DNA of 64,000 bases, from positions 96,103,804 through 96,167,803 of the forward strand of contig OX457025.1 in the NCBI GenBank assembly GCA_949752745.1, written 5' to 3'. The DNA is from Protula sp. h YS-2021. Its lineage: Eukaryota > Annelida > Polychaeta > Sabellida > Serpulidae. Position numbers and translations under genes: made by a program. Positions within the stretch are counted from its first letter, which is position 1. The number at the start of each line of letters is the position of its first letter. Shown piece by piece: positions 39,000-48,541 of the stretch. Under the pieces are notes generated by a model. It saw nothing but the letters and a program-made list of their open reading frames with translations. It searched no databases and was not told the DNA's origin.

Positions 39000-39960
39000 G
39001 AAGGTCAGCAGTCACCGAGGTGCCTCTTAAGTAACGGGTTTAGGCCAAAACGGTTGAAAATCATCTTTAACTTATTAAGAGACAATGGCCAGATTCCGGT
39101 TGACCATGATAAAAAAAAGGCCACGATCATACGGGAAATCCTTACATAGCGTCTTTTAGGTCCAAAGGCCGAAAATAGGCTCAAAACCACTCTATCTCTA
39201 ACAGTTTTGAGACTGGCTCAGCTTCCGTTTTTTTACCTTGGCCATGAAAGAGGGGTCGAGATCACCGGAGTACCTCGTATATAACACCTTTTGGGCCCAA
39301 AGGATCATATAAGCTCAAAGCCGCTAACCGCTGAGCTAATCTCTAACCGTTTGCAAGATGATGGTCAACTTCCGCTTTTTGACCTTGACCATGACTAAGG
39401 TCAAGGTGACCGAGGTACTTCTTATATAACGCCTGTTAGGCCAAAAAGGTCTTTCACCGTTTCGAGATAATGGTCAATCTTTCTTTAACGCTTTTCTATA
39501 TACAAAAGCCACACTACATTTGACCTTGACCCTGAACGCCGAGATTCAGATCGCAAGGCTACTCCCTACTGATACCGTATAGGTGTTCAAACAAGGATCT
39601 GAGCGTTATTGCTAGCCATTGTTGCGTGATAAATAGCCGTTTTACAAATATTTTGACCTCAGTCTGACCTTAACCTTGCAGGTAAAGGTGATAACATGGG
39701 GATTTATCGAGAACTCATTTCCCTCTATGCCAAATATCGTCTTCCTTCGAGAAACGTTCCAGGAGGGGTTTTCCGGTACCACTTTGAGGTAAAAAGTACT
39801 TTGACCTCAGCTTGACATTGACTTTGAAGGTCAAGGTAAAAAAAACTGCATCAAGGTTAAAAAACGGCATCTCATCATCCTCTCTCTGTGAGCCAAATTA
39901 TAGGGTCGGAGGACTTTTCTGGAAAATCATCGGAACAGGGAAAAAAACTAAAAAAGAGGG
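39000..39960. repeat. Degenerate dispersed repeat related to the 139-bp satellite
   Basis: AGGTCAGCAGTCACCGAGG, GGCCAAAACGG, CTCTATCTCTAAC and TTTTTGACCTTGACCATGAC segments recur in the same order as in the satellite, with large divergence. The second half resembles the repeat at 5531-6170. Confidence 0.7.
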
Positions 39961-40540
39961 AATAAGCATCCAAAATATCTAGCATACCCATCTGCAAACT
40001 TTGTTTACAAGTGGGAATAATACCAGATTTCACATATTTTCATAAACATTTGTCGCTGTGGTCATTCGCATGGATTAGCGCATAAATAAGGGTATCCTGT
40101 GTTAACTTCTAGCGCACGAATATATGAAAAATTAAACATTGTAGCCTTTGATGATTTGATCTTTTTCACCTGTCCATTACATTTAATAAAACGTGGCTTA
40201 AATTCATACTTCAAAGGATAAGCCGAGATTAGCCCCTTTTACTACACCATAGCAAGCTATTAAACTTTGAATGGTGAATTCTAAAGTTTAGTGTTATTAT
40301 TCTGCATATTAAGCAAGCCAATAGAGTACGGTGGACTGACCAAAGGGGGCAAAAGGACCCTTAACCTTATTTGTAGCCGTCGCAGAATCCTTTAATCTTT
40401 GATTTCCGCAGTCACTCGATGTCAGATATGTTCAATACTGATAATATCGATGACTGTTCATCCCCCACCCCTTTTTCGCTTCCGTAACCAATCAAGTGCC
40501 GTCGTAAAGTCCTTAATTTATGGTCACTGTGTGCTCAGCC
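39961..40540. other. Intergenic DNA, no gene recognised
   Basis: No feature is seen. Confidence 0.5.
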
Positions 40541-40547
40541 CAATAGA

Positions 40548-40850
40548 AGGGTCGCTCACCAAAGTGATATCCCTCACTCACAAAAGTGATGGCCCTCACT
40601 CATCCAAAGTGATGCCCCTCACCCACCAAAGTGATGGGCCTCACTCATCCAAAGTGATGGCCCTCACTCACCAAAGTGATGACCCTCACTCATCCAAAGT
40701 GATGGCCCTCACTCACCAAAGTGATGGCCCTCACTCACCAAAGTGATAGCCCTCACTCACCAAAGTGATGGCCCTCACTCATCCAAAGTGATGGCCCTCA
40801 CTCACCAAAGTGATGGCCCTCACTCACCAAAGTGATAGCCCTCCCCCAAT
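40548..40850. repeat. 22-bp minisatellite
   Basis: About 13 copies of AAAGTGATGGCCCTCACTCA plus CC or TC in tandem. Two stray copies lie 1.4 kb away at about 42190-42235. Confidence 0.9.
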
Positions 40851-43045
40851 GCAAAAACGGATTTATCTTATTTGGTAACTTTTCCTGAGTCGTGATTCCA
40901 AATAATAAATATTATGGCGTCGAGTTTTTGCTGTTACTATGTTATAAATACACTCCTTTATCAAATAACAATTTTGGTTTACGCACAGAATGTAATGCTG
41001 GGCTTACAGTCTGCAACATTTTTTATTTAATATTAGTCAAAGTTCGAGATAAACAAAAACAAATTAAAAATGCAATCTGGTCCGCACAGGTTTTATTGAG
41101 GACCGCCCTGCCAGCCTGATTTTTAGCTCCCGTATTTGGTAACAAGAAATCATTTCCTTTCTTCTCGACTGTTATCGTATTCATAGCTTATTTCTTTTTC
41201 TTTTTTCTTTTTTGTGAACATCCACGGCGTCGACCTTCACACTTGTATACTCTGTTTTGAACGAATGAAATTCTTACAAAAGACTGCGAAATGAACTGGG
41301 TACAATTTCCTGCGTAGCAATTATAAAGTGTCTCGCCAGACTAATGGAATTTTTGCGGGGGTTAATAACGAGCAAACGATACAATGGGCTAAAAGTGATC
41401 ATTTCAATATAGGAGTGGGCTGTGGAAAATTGTCTTTTATAATAACTCTGATGGGTCCAGCGAGTTCAACTGATTTAATTGGAAAACAGGTAAACACCTC
41501 TACAATTTTTCAATATCACTAGAGGTTGTGAATTTGAAAGGAAGGTGTGTGTACCCATTAAAAAGTCCCGAGTGACGTTTAATTAATTTGCCATTTTGAA
41601 AGCACCTATTTCAATATTTTAAGCAACATTTACCACTGATTCTAGGAAGAAGCTTTTAAAAAAATTGTGGTGTTTTCTCACTTAATGCGTAATATCTGAG
41701 TCTTGAAATTAATATTTCAAGTATCCCTTCATAAATTTTAGACATTTAAACTTCTTAGACATATTTCTAAATACGTTTAGATATCTAAAATTCTTTTATG
41801 TGTATGTCGAAACAGTTCAGATATCTTTAATTATTAGAGATATCGTTAACTCATTTACTGACATCACGAACTTTGAATGTGACATCGGCGGTCCATAACC
41901 ATACATCCTTTCGTTTTCATCCTCCATTTTCTACACCCTTATCGTTATTCTCCATAAAAATATGCAAAAAATATAAACAGGACAAATACACTATTATCTT
42001 TTGAAAAATACCTTTTTTCTTATTTTTGTCGCTTTTGTATGGAATGCCATTTTCACATTTAATCGGCAATTATTTATGTCAAGAATTTTTTTTTCTCAAA
42101 AATTCAAAAATTAATTTTGACATCTATAAGTAAACTTAGTCATATTTTTGATTTCTCTAAATGTATTCATGACATTAAACATTAATTTGGTGAGTGAAGG
42201 CCCTCACTCATCCAAGTAATGGCCCTAACTCACCAAAATTTATTTTTAGAGATCAAAAGTTCCATTCTTGATAGCAGACATTAAATATTTGATAGCAAAA
42301 TCTCAATTTTGAGCTCAATAATTTATTTTCTCAGACATGAAATATTTGATAGCACATCTCAATTTTGAGCTCAATAATTTATTTTCTTTTTACTGATCTC
42401 AAGATTTAGTTCAGGTAACATTTCATATTGAGACTTTTTTATTTTATATTTTGAAATCTGCTAGTGAGTTTTGTTCTCAAAAATTAATTTTGGATATAAA
42501 AATGTCAGTATATTTTTATATCTAATATTCAGAAAACATCTGTGAATGAATAATGACTAGTCCCTCTACAGAGAATCTTTCTTTTAATATTTTACCGCAC
42601 AAAAAAGAAGCAATTCTTGAGCTAAAAAAAATTTGGTTATTATTAATGATAGAAATAATTCAATTTTTCATCTCCAAAATTTAATTGACAATTCGTTAAA
42701 TTTTATATAAATATGTGCCTTCCTTAAGATTTTTTGAGATTTAAAATTGATCTTTGATCTCAAATATAAAATTTTGCGGTCTAAGATTCGATTATTGATA
42801 GCAAAATATAAATTAATGACATCTACCTTGATTTATTGATATCTTAAATTATATTTTGACAACAAGTAGCATTAAATGTTAAACGGCATTCCATACTTTT
42901 GTGCCTATAGCAGCATTTGATTTTTTAAAAATATTATATCTATTATATCTTTCCTATTTGGTCCATTTTCGGTTCACGTTTGTGAAAAAAAATGCATACA
43001 TATATTTCGTCGATTGTTGCAACCAGAAAAAGCACAGTATTCTGG
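40851..43045. other. Intergenic AT-rich DNA, no gene
   Basis: Very AT-rich from about 41580 to 42890 with no recognised gene. Stray copies of the 22-bp repeat lie at 42190-42235. Confidence 0.5.
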
Positions 43046-43048
43046 TCT

Positions 43049-43135
43049 GTTTATTATTATTATTACTATTACTATTACTATTATTATTATTACTATAATT
43101 ATTATTATTGTTATTATTATTATTATTATTATTAA
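43049..43135. repeat. TTA/CTA trinucleotide microsatellite
   Basis: TTA repeats with CTA interruptions run for about 85 bp. Confidence 0.95.
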
Positions 43136-44795
43136 GTAAAACATACTATGGTCAGACACAAACATCTCTTTTTAACACACTTTCATGAGAAAATTAGAGA
43201 AACGGACGTCCAAGGACGTTCAATTCAAAATCGCTGTCTGAATCAGATTGACACTACTATGCTAGTTTGACTGGCATGGATGCGAAACTGACAGGGCAGC
43301 GGTGACGCTTAGCAGGGGGCGAACAGCTTAAGTACCGGTCTTCACAAGCGGACAGTCCTTGAGGCTTGGCTGTGCAACAAAAAGCTACGCTTAATGTAGT
43401 GTATTGGTATGAACTTCTAATTGGTAGATGTCCACTTCGCTTTCCGCCTTTTGGATGGATTGGAATTTAAATGAAGTAAACATTTATATGGGCGAGGAAC
43501 TACCGTATATCTCATAATGCAAAACGTACAACATTTGTAATTTGTGCAAGTGACATTTTATACACGGCGATTATAATGAAATGTAATCGGTTTTTAATAT
43601 AGGTATTTCTGATGAGTTTCGGTCAAATTCAACACCCTCCCCCGCCCCCTGCCCCCCCCCCTCCAAAAAAAAAGTCATGACGTCGATTGAGCAGAAAGTG
43701 TGACAAAATCGCCGACAACTTATTTTAATACAAAAAAAAATAATAATATTTTTTCTGGCTGATTAAAATGCAAAGTCAAAATCAAGATAAATAAATAATT
43801 AAAACCATAAAACTATGAATAAAAACATCACAAGTCGTGTCATTGTGGCCGGTTGTTTTTGTTGATATCCCTGCCTTGGTGAATTAAATAACTTAATTCT
43901 GACAAAATACTTATATTGGTACTCAAAGCTTCAAGGCATACGAACTATTGAAATACAGACATGCTGTGTTTTAACTTTGGTGTCGCTGACCACGGTCTCG
44001 AAAACCAAAACGTATGATCGGCAATTAAAGTGTACATGTTTGTGGAAGCTTTGGGACGTAGTTCTTTAATACCCACTGCTGTGTGTGTGAGTTGCTGCAT
44101 TGTTTTTATTCCACAAGAAACACACAAAAGCACCCTCACACACAAACACACATACTAGGTCACCAACACCCCATCACTCTTTCTCTCTCTCACACTCCCT
44201 CACACACACACTTTTCTTAGTATCCTGCTTTTCAGTCTTAAATTTTAAATATTATAAATAACGACACAACTGTTTTTCTACAGTAGTCTTCAAACGTACT
44301 TGAACTGGCAATCACAGACAGCACAGTTGTACAGCCATGATAATATTTTAGTATTTCAGTTCAATTATATTATTATACCTTGCACAATTTAATTCCATTC
44401 TAATTCCCGTGACATAATTGAGCCCAGATTGTATGCACATAAAACGGACACAGTAGCTGTATACTGAATAGTAATTACAGTGTAATAGTAATTACAGCGT
44501 ATCATGTTGTTAAATGTTATATTTACTTGATCTTAATTAATTTCAACAATATATATATGATGTAAAGAGGCGTGGGAATGTCGAAAAAGTTTGCTTTTGA
44601 CTGACCGGAGTTCAGACATGATAACTGCTGAGGTCTGTGTGAAATTAGTTTTATTCACAAAAGACGATCTGAATAAAAAGAGCTTTGCTCTATGACCGAC
44701 AGTGTGTCTCGCTGTGACCTAAACCGTGCGAGAGTTGTATCGAAAAAAATGTCACTTTCACATGAGAAAATTTACAGAGTGTCGTTGTTGGGGCT
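43136..44795. other. Intergenic DNA, no gene recognised
   Basis: Short C-rich (43635-43665) and CA-rich (44105-44210) stretches are present. No gene is recognised. Confidence 0.5.
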
Positions 44796-44799
44796 GTGG

Positions 44800-44879
44800 T
44801 GAGAGGGGAGGGGAGAGGGAGGCGGTGGAGGGGGGCAGAGGGAGGCGGTGGAGGGGAGGGGAGAGGGAGGTGGTGGAGG
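44800..44879. repeat. GA-rich minisatellite, left of element B
   Basis: Units containing GGGGAGAGGGAGGTGGTGGA are interrupted here by the insertion and resume at 62118. They form the pre-insertion target of element B. Confidence 0.85.
44874..44879. repeat. Target-site duplication of element B, left copy
   Basis: TGGAGG directly precedes the terminal AGTAGGG and recurs at 62118-62123 after the terminal CCCTACT. Six bases is the typical Polinton length. The site lies in a repeat that itself contains GGTGGAGG, which slightly weakens the evidence. Confidence 0.85.
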
Positions 44880-45240
44880 AGTAGGGTGAAAACGGGGCTT
44901 CTGGGTCACTTGATGACGTCATACTGTCTGGAAGTGACGTCATACTGTCTGGACCGGAAGTGCTGTCTAGACCGGAAGTGCTGTCTGGACCGGAAGTGCT
45001 GTCTAGACCGGAAGTGCTGTCTGGACCGGAAGTGACGTCATCATGTCTGGACCGGAAGTGCTGTCTAGACCGGAAGTGCTGTCTGGACCGGAAGTGCTGT
45101 CTAGACCGGAAGTGCTGTCTGGACCGGAAGTGACGTCATCATGTCTGGACCGGAAGTGACGTCATCATGTCTGGACCGGAAGTCACGATAAGCGTTAGGA
45201 TAGGCGCGACCATCTGTGACGTCATCATGACGTCATACTG
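44880..45240 (+). repeat. Left terminal inverted repeat of element B
   Basis: It consists of CTGGACCGGAAGTGCTGT and CTAGACCGGAAGTGCTGT units with at least seven TGACGTCA sites. ACCGGAAGTGACGTCA occurs at 45025-45040, 45123-45138 and 45149-45164. The match to the right end extends to the CGATAAGCGTTAGGATAGGC segment, with differing numbers of internal units. Confidence 0.85.
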
Positions 45241-45344
45241 AGATGATGCTGTCTGGAGCGAAAGTGGTTTGGCCGAGTCAATCAACATGAAGCCAATGAA
45301 CCCGACCTGTCAATCAGTGTAACCATGGCAACAGACCCTAAAAA

Positions 45345-45748
45345 GGTCGACAACCCCCCCCCCCTCGAAATTGTGATTTTTGCATATTTATCCGTTTCAG
45401 ACGATTCTGAACATTTTTCATTTTTTCGACCCCCCCCCCCCCTCGAAATTGTGATTTTTGCATATTTATCCGTTTCAGACGATTCTGAACATTTTTCATT
45501 TTTTCGACCCCCCCCCCCCCCCCCACCCCTCGAAATTGTGATTTTTGCATATTTATCCGTTTCAGACGATTCAGAACATTTTTCATTTTTTCGACCCCCC
45601 CCCCCCTCGAAATTGTGATTTTTGCATATTTATCCGTTTCAGACGATTCTGAACATTTTTCATTTTTTCGACCCCCCCCCCCTCGAAATTGTGATTTTTG
45701 CATATTTATCCGTTTCAGACGATTCTGAACATTTTTCATTTTTTCGAC
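45345..45748. repeat. C-tract repeat with about 66-bp core, five copies
   Basis: Five copies of a core that begins CTCGAAATTGTGATTTTTGC and ends ATTTTTCATTTTTTCGA are separated by runs of 9-18 C. The copies are nearly identical, so the amplification is recent. No counterpart exists at the right end or in element A. Confidence 0.9.
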
Positions 45749-45850
45749 CCCCCCCCAGGACATACTATGTACCGACCCCCCCCCAGGACATACTATGTAC
45801 CGACCCCCCCCCCCTAGAACATACTATGTACCGACCCCCCCCCCCTAGGC
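45749..45850. repeat. C-tract repeat AGGACATACTATGTACCGA, left arm of element B
   Basis: Three copies of ACATACTATGTACCGA are separated by C runs. The same unit occurs near the right end (61440-61675) and in both arms of element A. Confidence 0.85.
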
Positions 45851-45884
45851 GAGCAACATTCTGTCAAGTCAGCTTCAGTTCCAT

Positions 45885-46022
45885 CAGAGGGGTATATAAG
45901 GGATGAGCATACAGCAGTGACAGTCATTTCGGTGAGTGGAGCAAGGAAGTACAAGTTGTAGAACTACAATTGGATCACATCAGATCAAGGGATGGCATCC
46001 AGTGACAACTATTTCGGTAAGT
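45885..46022 (+). promoter_or_regulatory. TATA-like promoter with possible non-coding or tiny 5' exon
   Basis: GGTATATAAGGG lies at about 45890-45901. Downstream, ATTTCG is followed by GTGAGT (about 45932) and again by GTAAGT (46017), both good splice-donor matches. An ATG at 45992 opens only nine codons before the second donor. A good acceptor (TTACTTTTTCACAG) ends at 46843, just before the ATG at 46855 of the next gene. A spliced leader onto that gene is possible but unproven. Confidence 0.4.
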
Positions 46023-46029
46023 GTTTATT

Positions 46030-46385
46030 GAAACTTTATAAATAAAAAGTGAACTTTGTAAACAAACTTTAGTTATTTGCATAATTGAAACTTTGTAAAC
46101 AAACTGTGTAAACAAACTTTAAAAACAAACTTTATAAATAAACTTTGTAAACAAACTTTGTAAACAAACTTTGTAAACAAACTTTGTAAACAAACTTTGT
46201 AAATAAACTTTATAAACAAAATTTGTAAACAAACTTTGTAAACAAACTTTGTAAACAAACTTTGTAAACAAACTTTATAAATAAAATTTGTAAACAAACT
46301 TTATAAACAAACTTTATAAACAAAATTTGTAAACAAACTTTGTAAACAAACTTTGGTTATTTGCTTAATTGAAACTTTGTAAAAC
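46030..46385. repeat. AAACTTTGTAAACA 14-bp tandem repeat
   Basis: About 24 copies of AAACTTTGTAAACA and variants with TATAAA run in tandem. If the upstream donor is used, the array would be intronic. Confidence 0.85.
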
Positions 46386-46387
46386 AA

Positions 46388-46508
46388 TACCTTTCGTTAT
46401 ACTTGGTCGATTTATATGAAAATTTCACCATTTGATTCAGTTTTATGTAAAGTTTTGTTATAAAGTAGTCATAGGCTATTTGCGCAGCTGGCTGTATGCA
46501 TTTTTACC
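46388..46508. repeat. Partial copy of the 163-bp element A repeat
   Basis: The segment CCTTTCGTTATACTTGGTCG through GCAGCTGGCTGTATGCATTT matches one unit of the 163-bp repeat of element A in order and orientation. This links the two elements beyond their termini. Confidence 0.8.
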
Positions 46509-46517
46509 GCCATTACA

Positions 46518-46757
46518 GTGCTTCTTCGCGGATGAATACCATTTGGCAGACCATTTAACTTCACCGTCAGTTAACTTCACCGCTAGATGTCTCTGCTGTG
46601 TAGCAGTGCAGCTGTACAACTCGACAACTGTAAGTGAGACATTCATATACACAAGTAAAATTCTGCTGAGTCAGCAATTTTTTAACAAAGTTACACACCA
46701 TATTTTGATTACATGGAAGTAGTATAAAAGCATGAGTGAAACATGTCAACTAGTCAA
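46518..46757 (+). promoter_or_regulatory. Left copy of the polymerase promoter block (subterminal inverted repeat)
   Basis: This roughly 240-bp stretch is the inverted copy of 60729-60960, including GGATGAATACCATTTGGCAG, TAACTTCACCGCTAGATGTC, TGCTGAGTCAGCA (46664-46676), ATTTTGATTACATGGAAGTA and TATAAAAGC. It even retains ATGAGTGAAACATGTCAAC, the first codons of the polymerase, which here stop after nine residues. The block probably now drives the gene that follows. Confidence 0.8.
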
Positions 46758-46820
46758 CTAGTAATACATTCTGTCAACAAGTCAACAAGTGGATATTGTG
46801 TGACGAGAAAAGACTTGACA

Positions 46821-47264
46821 ATGTCAGCCTTACTTTTTCACAGATGTGTAGAGACCATGGATGACGTCTTCAAAGTGAATTATGCTGACTATGTGTTTTC
46901 AAAGCTTCCTGCTTTTGAATCGGATTGGATGCTGCAAGTGAAGAACTTACATCAGCATTGGGAAGCTGTTGGAAAGACCATTCCAAGAGATCGTTTCATC
47001 CGCTCGTTTCTACGTGAATGTGAAGATCTACATTTACCGTTAACTTATGACATTGATTTAGCATTTATCAACGTGAATACAATTTGGGCAGTTGAGCTCA
47101 TGTTAGATGTGGCTGCAAGAATCATTTTACATTATGATGATGATGTTCCATTGAAGACGAATGTATCAGAGCTTGTCCGATTCAACCATGGACGAGTTGA
47201 AGTGAATTCAAAACTTTGCAAGTTCTTTGAAAAGAAAGCTGACTCAGCAAACAGTTGGGTATAA
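46821..47264 (+). CDS. Accessory protein, unknown family
   Basis: The product is 147 residues from the ATG at 46821. An upstream in-frame ATG at 46743 would add 26 residues but lies only about 15 bases after the TATA-like TATAAAAG, probably before transcription starts. The ATG at 46855 has the better context (GACCATGG) and follows a plausible splice acceptor. The sequence is compact and helical, with DIDLAFINVNTIWAVELMLD and a basic C-terminus, and has no motif I recognise. It is the first gene inside the left arm, driven by a duplicate of the polymerase promoter. The next gene's TATA-like GTATAAAAGG overlaps its last codons. Confidence 0.6.
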   Translation: MSALLFHRCVETMDDVFKVNYADYVFSKLPAFESDWMLQVKNLHQHWEAVGKTIPRDRFIRSFLRECEDLHLPLTYDIDLAFINVNTIWAVELMLDVAARIILHYDDDVPLKTNVSELVRFNHGRVEVNSKLCKFFEKKADSANSWV

Positions 47265-47268
47265 AAGG
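47258..47268 (+). promoter_or_regulatory. TATA-like box for Cys-rich accessory gene
   Basis: GGTATAAAAGG lies about 80 bases upstream of the ATG at 47345 and overlaps the end of the preceding gene. A near-perfect Maf/AP-1 site (GCTGACTCAGCA) lies just upstream at about 47238-47249. Confidence 0.55.
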
Positions 47269-47344
47269 GAGTGAACTCAGCAGAGTGAAGTCATTTCTCA
47301 GCAGACAGTTGGAGGGAGTGCATCATCAGTACATTGTAGCAGCA

Positions 47345-47992
47345 ATGGAGAACAAGACAAGCAACGCAACGCAGCGCAGCAGCAGCTTTAAAATTAGTGC
47401 TAACTTAACCATTACTGTGGAGCATGGAGAATATGGGCCATTTCTACGCATCACACGTGGAGAGAGATGGTGTGCTTATTCACCATCTTTGTGGAAGATT
47501 GTATGCCAAAGCTTGAAAAATTTACGCGACATTGGCTTCAAACTGTACTTAACGCAAACGAAGTGGCTTGAAGTCATTTCATACTTGGATATGCGTTATG
47601 TGAGTTTTGTGCGCACGTCACGGTTTGAAGGGAAAGAATACACACATCACATCAACATGAATGATGGTGAATGGGAGACACTGCTTCAGGAGATGGACAA
47701 CATCAACTCAGCCCTATCACCATGTGAGGAATGTCATGACAAGAAAACGATCATCAAGCTGCAAAAGGATGGTCGGATGAAGTTGTCAAAGCTATCCAAG
47801 AAAAGGCTGGCTGAAGTTCAGTTGGAGAACATGAACGTACAAAATCAACTTGGACTTACCTGTGACTATTGCGGTGCTTGTGGATATATGGAGGATTATC
47901 AGTGCCACTGCCACAAGTATAATTGCAAGTTGTGTGAACCAAACAACTTCTGCGGCAAGTGTGGAGTACTTAAAGTCAGTGAAGCAAAGTAA
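47345..47992 (+). CDS. PC4-like double module with Cys-rich C-terminal domain
   Basis: The product is 215 residues from the ATG at 47345; the frame extends upstream only to a TTG. The first 120 residues look like two beta-rich units each ending in a helix with a Trp: ...LRITRGERWCAY..SLWKIVCQSL and ...MRYVSFVR...HHINMNDGEWETLL. The second matches the pattern of the PC4 single-strand DNA-binding fold (beta strands, then I.L...EW..L). The C-terminus has CEEC and then CDYCGACG, CHCH, CKLC and CGKC, probably a zinc-binding domain. It is related in architecture to the minus-strand genes at 55729-57132. A role in DNA binding or transcription is inferred. Confidence 0.6.
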   Translation: MENKTSNATQRSSSFKISANLTITVEHGEYGPFLRITRGERWCAYSPSLWKIVCQSLKNLRDIGFKLYLTQTKWLEVISYLDMRYVSFVRTSRFEGKEYTHHINMNDGEWETLLQEMDNINSALSPCEECHDKKTIIKLQKDGRMKLSKLSKKRLAEVQLENMNVQNQLGLTCDYCGACGYMEDYQCHCHKYNCKLCEPNNFCGKCGVLKVSEAK

Positions 47993-48016
47993 AAGCCCAC
48001 AAGACACTGAAACAAG

Positions 48017-48526
48017 ATGGACGCATGTTTTAAAAATGCTTATATTGACTTGATGATTGCTAAACTTGCTTGCTGTGGCACTCCAGACTATCAACTTTAT
48101 CATTTGGATGCTTTTTGGGATGTTGTACATCATAGTCTTGATGTGATTGAACTGCATTCAAGATTTCTTGGAGAATGTCATAAAACTGGAATAGAAGAAG
48201 ATCCTGACTTTGACTTTGATTCTGCACTTTATTCTGCTCGCACTGATGTGGAAGTATATTTCACCGTGGTTGATCATTTGAGAGATTGTTGTAAAGAAGA
48301 AGAGGAAACCGAGCAGCTTTATCAGGTAAGTTATAAAAACCTTTTCTAAACATGTTTATGACAACATAGTGAATTGTTTCTCAAAGACATAACCATGTTT
48401 TTCTTACTAGCAAATTTAGTTTTATGTGAGTGGTTTCAACGTAAACAAAGAAAGAATATGATAGAAGAGGCAGCAAATATATTAAAAGATATTTTATTAC
48501 AGGAAGAAACCGACATGTCAGAATAA
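48017..48526 (+). CDS. Small acidic accessory protein, probably spliced
   Basis: The ATG at 48017 opens a frame of 110 codons. A perfect donor, CAG|GTAAGT, follows codon 103 (exon end 48325), and a pyrimidine-rich acceptor, TTTTATTACAG, ends at 48502. Splicing out the 177-bp intron keeps the frame and gives a 110-residue product ending EETDMSE at 48526; unspliced, translation ends at 48349. The protein is rich in Asp/Glu and Cys (LACCG, RDCCKEEEE). No family is recognised. It lies between the Cys-rich gene and the NADAR gene. Confidence 0.5.
48395..48526 (+). CDS. Alternative 43-residue frame inside the putative intron, possible small membrane protein
   Basis: An ATG at 48395 opens 43 codons in the same frame as exon 2 of the preceding gene. 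It encodes a hydrophobic start (MFFLLANLVL) followed by a basic stretch (RKQRK) and an amphipathic helix. This would be a typical small membrane protein layout. It could equally be chance within an intron. Confidence 0.25.
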   Translation: MFFLLANLVLCEWFQRKQRKNMIEEAANILKDILLQEETDMSE

Positions 48527-48541
48527 AACAGCAAAGTCAAC

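Noticed and set aside
45325..45906. Pro-rich frames in the left arm of element B
   Set aside because: They span the C-tract repeats; five identical repeat translations do not make a gene.
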